The notes beneath the pieces are model-generated. The model ran no database searches, had not been told where the DNA came from, and saw nothing but the letters and a program-made list of their open reading frames with translations. From the NCBI GenBank assembly GCA_003531345.1, contig DQGZ01000067.1, positions 1 through 5,062 of the forward strand: a DNA stretch of 5,062 bases. Direction: 5' to 3'. The position numbers were made by a program, and so were the translations under genes. The stretch's first letter is position 1; each line of letters opens with the position of its first letter. The stretch comes from Alphaproteobacteria bacterium. Lineage in GTDB: Bacteria; Pseudomonadota; Alphaproteobacteria; Rickettsiales; UBA8987. This document shows positions 1 through 5,062 of this stretch, in pieces.

Positions 1-1388
1 AACTTAACCTACCAATATATTGCACGCCTTTTACTGGTGAAATAGTTAAAAACAAACTCGAGCAATCAGGCGCTTTAGGGCGGGCAAAAATCATCACCGT
101 TCAGCCTGGCAGCCGCTTTAAGGTTGGCGACTTTGACCTTGAGATGATACAGATAACCCACTCCATACCTGAAATGAACGGCATAATGTTGCGTACGCCG
201 TCAGGTAATATATTCCATACTGGTGACTGGAAATTTGATCCCAGCCCAGTAATTCAACCAACATCAGACCTTGCAAAACTTGAAGCCATCGGCAAAGAAG
301 GTGTTCTGGCAATGGTATGCGATTCTACCAATGTTTTTAACGATAGGTTTTCTGGTAGCGAGGCCGACCTGTTACCCAGCATGACTGACCTAATAAAAGA
401 ACAGAAAGGCATGGTATTCGTTACCACTTTTGCTTCAAACGTTGCGCGTATTGACACTATCTGCCGTGCAGCCGAAGCAACTGGAAGAAAAGTTGCGTTG
501 GCTGGTTTGTCATTAAACAAAATAACTAAATTTGCGAAATCCACTGGCTACTTAAAAGACCTAGCACCATTTATTTCTGACACGGAAGTTAAAAAACTGC
601 CACGGGAACAAGTGCTGGTAATATGCACAGGCTGCCAAGGTGAAGACAGAGCGGCATTGATGAAGATAGTGCGTCAGGAGCACCAGTTCTTAAAAATAAC
701 CTCTAAAGATTCGGTGATATTTTCTTCAAAAATAATCCCTGGGAATGAAAAGAAGATTTTTGCATTATTAAATGCCTTTGTGCGCTTGAGGTGCGAAGTA
801 TTCACTGAGAAAAACTACAAGATACACGTTTCTGGCCACCCATCGCGGGAGGAGCTTACTAAAATGTATGAACTGGTAAAACCAACAATCGCAATTCCAG
901 TTCATGGTGAACCAACCCATATTCACGCCCATTGCAAACTTGCGAAATCTGTTGGGGTACCAAAGATAGTTGAGATACAAAATGGTGAAATGGTGTTGCT
1001 GGGGCCTGTGCCTGAACCGCGCAGCTTGAAGCAGGTTCGCTTTGGTTATTTAGGGGTTGATGGCTATGTGCTGCAACCTTCTGACGGTGCAGTTATGCAG
1101 ATCCGCCGTAAGATGAAAGAAGCTGGAATAGTTATAGTTACCGCAGTAATAGACAGGTCTGGCAATTTGCTAAAACCGCCAGTTGTACGTACACCAGGCA
1201 TTATTGACGAACAGGCAAATGCTCCTTTTGTAAGGTTTATTGAAGAAGAAGTTGAGGAGATAATGCTTACAAACACCAAAACACCTGAAGATAAACTTGA
1301 AAAGAAAATCCGCAGCCATATCAAAAAATTACTTGAAAGGGAGATTGGCAAAATACCAATGGTAGAAATAACCATAGTTAGGGTTTAG
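1..1388 (+). CDS. rnj: Ribonuclease J, 5'-truncated by window edge
   Basis: RNase J is a metallo-beta-lactamase/beta-CASP ribonuclease with 5'-3' exonuclease and endonuclease activity in RNA maturation and decay. The reading frame is open from base 3, giving 461 visible residues of a family usually near 550; the first metal motif (HxHxDH) lies upstream of the window. Visible family motifs are HSIPE (His at 159-161), TGDWKFD (metal-binding Asp at 225-227), the CDSTN segment near 320, TGCQGE near 630, VSGHP (His at 837-839) and PVHGE (His at 903-905), followed by the C-terminal domain. The phrases VIFSSKIIPGNEKKI and the SGHPSREEL stretch match the alphaproteobacterial branch as I know it. An ATG at 144 is internal, because homology continues well upstream of it. 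TGCQGE has Cys where Ser is usual. The ORF ends in TAG with no clear terminator after it. Family assignment is firm; the symbol follows common alphaproteobacterial usage. Confidence 0.95.
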   Translation, partial: LNLPIYCTPFTGEIVKNKLEQSGALGRAKIITVQPGSRFKVGDFDLEMIQITHSIPEMNGIMLRTPSGNIFHTGDWKFDPSPVIQPTSDLAKLEAIGKEGVLAMVCDSTNVFNDRFSGSEADLLPSMTDLIKEQKGMVFVTTFASNVARIDTICRAAEATGRKVALAGLSLNKITKFAKSTGYLKDLAPFISDTEVKKLPREQVLVICTGCQGEDRAALMKIVRQEHQFLKITSKDSVIFSSKIIPGNEKKIFALLNAFVRLRCEVFTEKNYKIHVSGHPSREELTKMYELVKPTIAIPVHGEPTHIHAHCKLAKSVGVPKIVEIQNGEMVLLGPVPEPRSLKQVRFGYLGVDGYVLQPSDGAVMQIRRKMKEAGIVIVTAVIDRSGNLLKPPVVRTPGIIDEQANAPFVRFIEEEVEEIMLTNTKTPEDKLEKKIRSHIKKLLEREIGKIPMVEITIVRV

Positions 1389-1431
1389 AGTTTTTATGCA
1401 ACCTAAATAGAAGTTAATGGCAGATACGTCC

Positions 1432-1460
1432 TTGACATGCTGGCTTATTTCACATATAAA
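1432..1460 (+). promoter_or_regulatory. Sigma-70 promoter of rpsD
   Basis: The -35 box TTGACA (1432-1437) is a perfect consensus. A 17-bp spacer follows, then the -10 box TATAAA (1455-1460), one base from consensus. The predicted transcription start is near 1467. The bases after the -10 box (GCCCGCTC) are GC-rich. In proteobacteria such discriminators are typical of rRNA and ribosomal-protein promoters repressed by ppGpp, so growth-rate control is a reasonable inference. The promoter lies after the RNase J stop codon, so rpsD can be transcribed independently of RNase J. Confidence 0.8.
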
Positions 1461-1466
1461 GCCCGC

Positions 1467-1591
1467 TCTCTTGCTGCCTTGAGTAACATCAGGCAGATAC
1501 TTTTTGAAAGCATCCAGCCGCTTTTAAGCTGCTGAACTAAGTCTTATAAAGGGGTAAGGGGTTTTAACAATAAAACAAAAAAGAGGATTAA
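1467..1591 (+). promoter_or_regulatory. Structured 5' leader of rpsD
   Basis: About 125 nt separate the predicted transcription start from the rpsD start codon. Three inverted repeats can be seen. CTGCCT (1474-1479) pairs with AGGCAG (1491-1496) around an 11-nt loop. CAGC (1515-1518) pairs with GCTG (1531-1534), extended inside by GCT/AGC past one mismatch. GTTTTA (1561-1566) pairs with TAAAAC (1571-1576) around ACAA, and ends five bases before the ribosome binding site. A GGGGTAAGGGG block (1551-1561) precedes the last stem. S4 is known to repress its own mRNA by binding structured leaders in Bacillus and Escherichia, so this could be an S4 operator. The helices do not match any leader class I recognise, so the function is inferred. 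Confidence 0.4.
1582..1587 (+). promoter_or_regulatory. Ribosome binding site of rpsD
   Basis: AGAGGA is a good Shine-Dalgarno match, separated by four bases (1588-1591) from the ATG at 1592. It supports that start and lies just after the last leader hairpin (1561-1576), where a bound repressor could block ribosome entry. Confidence 0.65.
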
Positions 1592-2212
1592 ATGACTAAA
1601 AGAGTACAAGCAAAATATAAAATTTCACGTCGTTTAGGCGTTAATTTATGGGGTCGCGAGAAAGACCCATTCGAAAAAAGAAAATTCTTCTCTGGTCAGC
1701 ATGGACCTTCAATGCAAAAGCGTATACCAACGGAGTTTGGTAAACAGCTTAATGCAAAACAACAATTACGTGGCTATTACGGTAATATAACTGAAAAGCA
1801 GTTCCGTAACACATTCAAAAAAGCTATCCGCAAAAAGGGTGATAAAGGTGAAAACTTCATTGGTTTACTTGAAAGCCGCCTTGATGCCGTAATATATCGT
1901 ATGAACTTTGTTCCTACTGTTTTTGCTGCAAGGCAAGCAGTAAGCCATAAACATGTTACTGTTAATGGCAAAACGGTGAATATACCTTCATATTCAGTTC
2001 AGCCGGGTGATGTTATTGAAATTAAGGAATCTTCGAAAAACATCCCGATGATAATTGAAGCAACTGAAAACCCAGAACGTACTGTTCCTGAATATATGCA
2101 GGTTGACCTGAAAGCTAAAAAAGGCACTTTCACAAGGCAGCCACAAATATCAGAAGTTCCATACCCAGTACAAATGGAAGTTAACTTAGTTATCGAATTC
2201 TATTCAAGATAG
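1592..2212 (+). CDS. rpsD: 30S ribosomal protein S4
   Basis: S4 is a primary 16S rRNA-binding protein that nucleates assembly of the 30S body and helps maintain decoding accuracy. The product has 206 residues, the standard length for bacterial S4. The N-terminal S4 domain (about 1-95) carries RRLGVNLWG, SGQHG (34-38) and LRGYYGNITEKQF (59-71). The S4 RNA-binding domain (about 96-155) carries the family signature from LDAVIYR (97-103) through FAARQAV (111-117) and VNGKTVNIPSY (124-134). The protein ends in the typical LVIEFYSR. The zinc-binding cysteines found in some S4 proteins are absent, as is common in proteobacteria. The ATG follows AGAGGA. The gene is monocistronic here: it has its own promoter and a strong terminator, and is not in an alpha operon with rpsM, rpsK and rpoA. 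The sequence most resembles rickettsial S4. Confidence 0.98.
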   Translation: MTKRVQAKYKISRRLGVNLWGREKDPFEKRKFFSGQHGPSMQKRIPTEFGKQLNAKQQLRGYYGNITEKQFRNTFKKAIRKKGDKGENFIGLLESRLDAVIYRMNFVPTVFAARQAVSHKHVTVNGKTVNIPSYSVQPGDVIEIKESSKNIPMIIEATENPERTVPEYMQVDLKAKKGTFTRQPQISEVPYPVQMEVNLVIEFYSR

Positions 2213-2244
2213 TAACTGGAGTTTAAGAATTAAGAGTTTAGTTT

Positions 2245-2276
2245 CACCCCGCACCGCTTGCGGGGTGTTTTTTTTT
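2245..2276 (+). terminator. Intrinsic terminator of rpsD
   Basis: CACCCCGC (2245-2252) pairs perfectly with GCGGGGTG (2260-2267), an 8-bp GC-rich stem with a 7-nt loop. Nine T residues follow (2268-2276). It lies 32 bases after the rpsD stop. On the minus strand the stem is not followed by a T run, so it should act in one direction only and would not efficiently stop transcription arriving from the convergent transporter gene. Confidence 0.93.
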
Positions 2277-2311
2277 GGCGCATCACCAAACCCAAGACAA
2301 TTTATGAAATA

Positions 2312-3562
2312 CTATATATTATAATGTGACTTGGTTTTTATTTTCTTCACACTGTAAAATGAAACCACCGCAGCGAATATTATATAGGTGCTCATAAAAT
2401 AGTTATTGCCAAAATAGCCAATAGACCACGTGATAAGTATTGGCGTGGTGCCACCGAATATTGCAGCCGCAATATTGCATGATAATGACATACCAGTGAA
2501 CCTTGTTTTGCAGGGGAATATATCAGAAAGCAAAGTTGGTATCGGGGCAATGTAAAAGCCAATAATAGTGGCAAACATTACCTGCGCCAGCAAGGCGTAT
2601 ATAAACACATTACTTTCAAGCATTAACAGGAACGGGAAGGCAAAAACCACATATACAACGCATACTATCTTTAATATTCTTTCCCTGTCGCCCTTATCAC
2701 AGTAAAAAGCGGAGATCGGCACGGCAACCATCATCACCAACAGGCTTATGGTATTTATCAGGAAGGCATCACTGACCGTAAAACCGATAAATTTTACCAT
2801 GAAGCTGTTCATAAAAACTGTCTGTATATAAAACGGTATTGTAACCGCAAAATAAGCCCCTATGGCAAGTAAAAGCTCCTGATTATTTTCTTTTAATGTA
2901 TCTATCACTGGCTTGTCTGAAAGATGCCCAGCCTCTTTCGCATCAAGGAATACAGGGCTTTCATCGAGGTGAGTTCTGATATAAAGCCCAATAAGCCCAA
3001 ACACCAAGCCAAGTATAAAAGGTATACGCCAGCCCCACTGATTAAAATTTTCTTCCGACATTATCTGCGCCAAAAAAGCCGACAGGAAAGAGCCCAGCAA
3101 CACCCCAATAAGCATAGATATAATGGAGGTGGAGCCAATAAGATTACGATGCTTTTCACCGCTATGCTCAACCAGATAAACTATTGAACCGCCAAATTCC
3201 CCGCCTATCGCGATGCCCTGCAACAGCCTGATAATAACCAGTGCAACTGGCGCCCATACACCTATCTGGTTATAGGTTGGTAAAAAGCCTATACATGCGG
3301 TTGGTATTGCCATCATCAATATTGAAAGGGCAAGAGTGTTTTTTCTGCCGTATTTATCACCGAAATATCCAAAAAAAACTGCACCCAGTGGGCGCATCAG
3401 AAAACCTGCAGCAAATATTCCGTAGGTTTTTATCAAGTTTACCGTAGCATCACTTTCAGGGAAGAAATGTTTACTGATAAGCGCCGCAAACAATCCGTAC
3501 AAGGCATAGTCATACCATTCCAGACCATTGCCTATCATTGTTGAGGTAATAACTTTTTTCAT
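2312..3562 (-). CDS. MFS transporter, metabolite:H+ symporter family (ProP/KgtP-like)
   Basis: This is a proton-coupled inner-membrane importer of small solutes. The 416 residues hold about twelve hydrophobic segments. Family marks are GNGLEWYDYALYG in the first membrane segment (11-23), RPLGAVFFGYFGDKYGRK (57-74) in the loop between segments 2 and 3, LLQGIAIGGEFGG (113-125), and RTHLDESPVF (196-205) before the central loop. The second-half counterpart of the GDKYGRK loop is degenerate (CDKGDRERIL, 288-297). The C-terminal coiled-coil extension of Escherichia coli ProP is missing; the protein ends soon after the last membrane segment. Rickettsiales carry several ProP-like paralogues, which fits, but the substrate (betaine, proline, a dicarboxylate or another) cannot be read from sequence. 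The ATG is the first possible start because an in-frame TAA lies two codons upstream. No convincing Shine-Dalgarno precedes it. No terminator of its own is visible. Confidence 0.92.
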   Translation of the reverse strand: MKKVITSTMIGNGLEWYDYALYGLFAALISKHFFPESDATVNLIKTYGIFAAGFLMRPLGAVFFGYFGDKYGRKNTLALSILMMAIPTACIGFLPTYNQIGVWAPVALVIIRLLQGIAIGGEFGGSIVYLVEHSGEKHRNLIGSTSIISMLIGVLLGSFLSAFLAQIMSEENFNQWGWRIPFILGLVFGLIGLYIRTHLDESPVFLDAKEAGHLSDKPVIDTLKENNQELLLAIGAYFAVTIPFYIQTVFMNSFMVKFIGFTVSDAFLINTISLLVMMVAVPISAFYCDKGDRERILKIVCVVYVVFAFPFLLMLESNVFIYALLAQVMFATIIGFYIAPIPTLLSDIFPCKTRFTGMSLSCNIAAAIFGGTTPILITWSIGYFGNNYFMSTYIIFAAVVSFYSVKKIKTKSHYNI

Positions 3563-3610
3563 AATTTAATCGGAGAGATATTGGTTATCTTTAATGTTCA
3601 GATTTTGTAA

Positions 3611-3639
3611 TTTATAAACAGCTTGTAATTGCTACTCAA
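3611..3639 (-). promoter_or_regulatory. Predicted promoter of the MFS transporter gene
   Basis: Reading the minus strand, TTGAGT (3639-3634) is a -35 box with four of six consensus bases. A 17-bp spacer follows, then TATAAA (3616-3611). The predicted start is near 3604, giving a leader of about 42 nt before the ATG at 3562. The position, orientation and spacing are right for the transporter; the weaker -35 box lowers certainty. Confidence 0.55.
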
Positions 3640-3653
3640 GAAAAAATAGTTTA

Positions 3654-3682
3654 TTGACCTGCAAATATTTGAGCAATATTCA
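3654..3682 (+). promoter_or_regulatory. Predicted promoter of purN
   Basis: TTGACC (3654-3659) is a -35 box with one mismatch. It is followed by a 17-bp spacer and TATTCA (3677-3682), a weaker -10 box. The transcription start should fall at about 3688-3691, which is at or next to the purN ATG (3691). The spacer contains the perfect 10-base palindrome CAAATATTTG (3662-3671), which could be an operator or simply reflect AT-rich sequence. Confidence 0.5.
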
Positions 3683-3690
3683 GAAAATAA

Positions 3691-4275
3691 ATGCAAAACA
3701 AAAAACGTACAGCAGTTTTGATCTCTGGAAATGGGGGGAATTTGCAGGCACTTATTGATGCCAGCACCCAGCTAAAGGACTACCCCGCCAAAATATGCCT
3801 TGTAATATCAAATAAGCCTGAAGCATACGGGCTTATAAGGGCAAAAAAAGCTGGTATAAAAAACCTCTGCATTGATCATAAAAATTTTAAAACCAGGGAA
3901 GAGTTTGATGAAGAAGTTCACAAACAGCTGATAGCAGAAAAAATTGAGATAGTTTGCCTGGCAGGTTTCATGCGTATTCTTTCTGGTGAGTTCGTGAATA
4001 AATGGCAGGGGCGAATGCTGAACATACACCCTTCCCTTTTACCGCTTTTTAAAGGAGCTAACGGCGTGCGTGATGCACTTGCGGCAGGGGCAAGCACGTC
4101 AGGCTGTACTGTTCATATGGTCATACCAGAGCTTGATAGCGGCGAGATCATAGTTCAACGCTCAATCGATATTTTGCCAAATGATACGGAGGACACACTT
4201 GCACAAAGGATACACCAGCAGGAGCATATAGCCTACCCTGAAGCACTTCAGATATTAGCGGAGAAATTGAGATAG
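3691..4275 (+). CDS. purN: Phosphoribosylglycinamide formyltransferase (GAR transformylase)
   Basis: PurN transfers a formyl group from 10-formyltetrahydrofolate to glycinamide ribonucleotide, the third step of de novo purine synthesis, in the cytoplasm. The 194 residues are a normal length. The phosphate-binding loop is ISGNGGNLQ (11-19), near the N-terminus as in the family. LAGFMRIL (90-97) leads to the catalytic NIHPSLLP (111-118) with Asn111 and His113. The third catalytic residue is Asp149 in PELDSGEI. The GLHTH-type loop of Escherichia coli PurN is replaced by FKGANGVRDAL (120-130), a variant I recall in other bacterial PurN proteins. The ATG is the only plausible start: an in-frame TAA directly precedes it, and the next start-like codon would cut into the nucleotide-binding strand. 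No Shine-Dalgarno is visible and the predicted promoter ends eight bases upstream, so the message may be leaderless. purM is not adjacent, unlike in many alphaproteobacteria. Confidence 0.97.
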   Translation: MQNKKRTAVLISGNGGNLQALIDASTQLKDYPAKICLVISNKPEAYGLIRAKKAGIKNLCIDHKNFKTREEFDEEVHKQLIAEKIEIVCLAGFMRILSGEFVNKWQGRMLNIHPSLLPLFKGANGVRDALAAGASTSGCTVHMVIPELDSGEIIVQRSIDILPNDTEDTLAQRIHQQEHIAYPEALQILAEKLR

Positions 4276-4285
4276 CTCCGTCTTT

Positions 4286-4375
4286 TCAGAAGCTAGGATT
4301 TGTTAGCAGCATACCAACAAGGCAAGTGATAATTAAATATCGTATAAAGAAATATTTAAGTATTTTTCTAAAAAT
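4286..4375 (-). pseudogene. Remnant of a paralogue of the 4418-4894 gene (5' end only)
   Basis: On the minus strand, bases 4375 down to 4313 align without gaps to the first 21 codons of the neighbouring membrane-protein gene. The frame reads FRKILKYFFIRYLIITCLVG, against FKKILKYFFILYLIITCLVG in the intact gene. The start codon has changed from ATG to ATT (4375-4373), a positively charged Arg has entered the membrane segment, and similarity stops right after LVG. The frame ends at TGA (4288-4286) eight codons later. With no usable start and only about 20 related residues, this is a decayed gene fragment and not a functional small protein. It lies between the purN stop and the intact copy. Confidence 0.75.
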
Positions 4376-4388
4376 TCACTTTTTAATT
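4313..4388. repeat. Direct repeat, copy A (degenerate)
   Basis: This 76-base stretch aligns without gaps to 4832-4907, offset 519 bases, with 66 identical positions by hand count (about 87%). It spans the end of an upstream frame (TGA on the minus strand, 4378-4376) and the mutated start region of the gene remnant. The long identical core is the 18 bases around AAATATTTAAG. Confidence 0.85.
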
Positions 4389-4417
4389 TGTCTGCTTTTG
4401 TTGTCTACATTTCTACC

Positions 4418-4894
4418 TTAACCACCCTTTCCTTTATAAGTTTTTGACTGCTCCCATAAAAGACTATCATAGGTATGTGCATCCCTAGAATTATACTCTG
4501 GCAATTTATATTCTTTTACCTTTCTCTTAAACTCTCGCTCGCTATAATTCTGTGAATAGCTACAATCATCGCCATATTTACAGATATAATAATAAGGCTC
4601 TCTCGCTGGCCCTGTACGGTAGCCATAAATAAAATCCTCATACCACATTACATCTTTAACATAACCATCTATAATTATACTCTTTTCTTCATCAAGAATT
4701 GCTTTGGAGTAATATTTACTATCCGGGTCGGAATCATATATAAATCCGTTTGGAAGATATACTGGCATAGGCGCAGGCGCAAAAGTTCCGTTATATAATA
4801 ATACTATAAAAGGCCATGAAATTACAAACGTACCTACTAGGCAAGTAATTATTAAATATAAAATAAAGAAATATTTAAGTATTTTTTTAAACAT
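4418..4894 (-). CDS. Small membrane-anchored protein, function unknown
   Basis: I do not recognise a family. The 158-residue product starts with a short basic segment (MFKKILK), then a long hydrophobic stretch (about 9-34) that should be a single membrane anchor or uncleaved signal, with the N-terminus in the cytoplasm. The remaining roughly 120 residues would face the periplasm. They are rich in Tyr, Asp, Glu and Lys, with PNGFIYDSDPDSKYYSK (48-64), and two cysteines (105 and 111) that could form a disulfide. Cys18 follows LIIT, a poor lipobox, so a lipoprotein is unlikely. The ATG directly follows the TGA of the upstream gene (TGAATG), which implies co-transcription and translational coupling; only a weak GGTAAG-like site precedes it. 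Base composition is clearly poorer in GC than purN. A partial second copy of its 5' end lies downstream. An immunity- or accessory-type role is possible but unproven. Confidence 0.72.
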   Translation of the reverse strand: MFKKILKYFFILYLIITCLVGTFVISWPFIVLLYNGTFAPAPMPVYLPNGFIYDSDPDSKYYSKAILDEEKSIIIDGYVKDVMWYEDFIYGYRTGPAREPYYYICKYGDDCSYSQNYSEREFKRKVKEYKLPEYNSRDAHTYDSLLWEQSKTYKGKGG

Positions 4895-4907
4895 TCAGTT
4901 TTTAATT
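4832..4907. repeat. Direct repeat, copy B (intact gene junction)
   Basis: This is the intact partner of 4313-4388, with ten mismatches over 76 ungapped bases. It covers the last few codons and TGA of the right-edge gene (TGA at 4897-4895) and the first 21 codons of the membrane-protein gene starting at 4894, both on the minus strand. Confidence 0.85.
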
Positions 4908-5062
4908 CTTACCGTTGCATTGAATTTTGTTTCCCATGTATCCTTTATTTCATACGGAGTCCCTGCAAAATCACCAGAATCTCCTACTAAATTTTCTGCT
5001 AACCCTCTATTGATACCAAAATAATCAACCAGAAACTCAACCAAACTTAGAGGGTCTCTGTA
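4895..5062 (-). CDS. C-terminal end of an unidentified protein, truncated by window edge
   Basis: The minus strand is open from the window edge to TGA (4897-4895), giving the last 55 residues of a gene whose start lies outside. Visible stretches are LVEFLVDYFGINRGLAENL and, near the end, PYEIKDTWETKFNATVRIKN, the last part looking like beta strands. I do not recognise a family. There is no cysteine and no obvious catalytic motif in the visible part. The stop codon directly abuts the ATG of the membrane-protein gene without any gap, so the two genes almost certainly share a transcript. A trace of the same ending (ATT AAA AAG TGA) occurs at copy A of the repeat, suggesting that a related gene once lay there too. 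It is judged to be coding from the open frame, plausible amino-acid composition and exact junction; size and role are unknown. Confidence 0.62.
   Translation of the reverse strand, partial: YRDPLSLVEFLVDYFGINRGLAENLVGDSGDFAGTPYEIKDTWETKFNATVRIKN

Noticed and set aside
1064..1375. Minus-strand ORF of 103 codons opposite the RNase J C-terminal domain
   Set aside because: It is antisense to a well-supported gene; its Ser/Ile-rich product is typical of a shadow frame.
1417..1482. A 21-codon plus-strand ORF (ATG to TGA) between RNase J and rpsD
   Set aside because: It overlaps the strong rpsD promoter, has no convincing Shine-Dalgarno and no recognisable composition; it is most likely a chance frame.
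2924..3447. Plus-strand ORFs of 87 and 68 codons opposite the transporter gene
   Set aside because: They lie antisense within a clear MFS coding region, and their products look like basic, low-information shadow translations.
4273..4295. Inverted repeat TAGCT/AGCTA at the purN stop as a terminator
   Set aside because: The stem is only 5 bp with a 13-base loop and no T run follows, so it cannot be called an intrinsic terminator.
4286..4375. Copy A read as a functional small membrane protein using ATT or GTG as start
   Set aside because: ATT is a very rare start, the overlapping GTG frame hits TAG within four codons, and an Arg interrupts the membrane segment; a gene remnant is the simpler reading.
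4418..4894. Lipoprotein assignment based on LIITC at residues 14-18
   Set aside because: Thr at the -1 position is a poor lipobox, and the hydrophobic stretch continues well past the Cys, favouring a membrane anchor.
1..5062. CRISPR arrays, tRNA or rRNA genes, and transposase or insertion-sequence ends
   Set aside because: I saw no regularly spaced repeats, no cloverleaf-like sequence with conserved arms, no rRNA stretches and no transposase-like protein in any frame.

Overview
The window looks like chromosomal DNA from an AT-leaning alphaproteobacterium, probably near the Rickettsiales or a related host-associated lineage. The main evidence is the S4 protein: its start (RRLGVNLWG), middle (TEKQFRNTF, GENFIGLLESRLD, VYRMN-like stretch) and end (EVPYP...LVIEFYSR) resemble, as far as I remember them, rickettsial S4 sequences. 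An alphaproteobacterial-type RNase J and a ProP-like transporter fit this. A purN gene argues against Rickettsia itself, which lacks de novo purine synthesis, and fits a relative that keeps the pathway. The genus cannot be decided from this window.

Layout from left to right. (1) 1-1388, plus strand: the C-terminal 461 residues of ribonuclease J; its first metal-binding motif lies before the window. (2) 1389-1591: a spacer with a near-perfect sigma-70 promoter (TTGACA, 17 bp, TATAAA) and a predicted leader of about 125 nt with three possible hairpins. (3) 1592-2212, plus: rpsD (ribosomal protein S4), ended by a strong intrinsic terminator at 2245-2276. (4) 2312-3562, minus: a 12-segment major facilitator transporter of the metabolite:H+ symporter (ProP/KgtP-like) type. 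(5) 3563-3690: a divergent spacer with one recognisable promoter for each flanking gene; the plus-strand promoter lies so close to purN that its message may be leaderless. (6) 3691-4275, plus: purN. (7) 4276-5062: an AT-richer, apparently accessory block on the minus strand. It holds the 3' end of an unrecognised gene running off the right edge, a directly abutting (TGAATG) gene for a small membrane-anchored protein, and further downstream a broken copy of that second gene's 5' end, still preceded by a TGA stop.

RNase J, S4, the transporter and PurN are ordinary housekeeping or transport genes (RNA turnover, ribosome assembly, solute uptake, purine synthesis) and form no shared operon that I can see. 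The part worth pursuing is the right-hand block. A repeated gene-gene junction, preserved at both sites with zero spacing, points to a tandemly duplicated two-gene cassette or small paralogue array that is decaying next to purN. This arrangement is seen in toxin/immunity-like and other accessory loci, but nothing in the visible protein sequences proves such a role.
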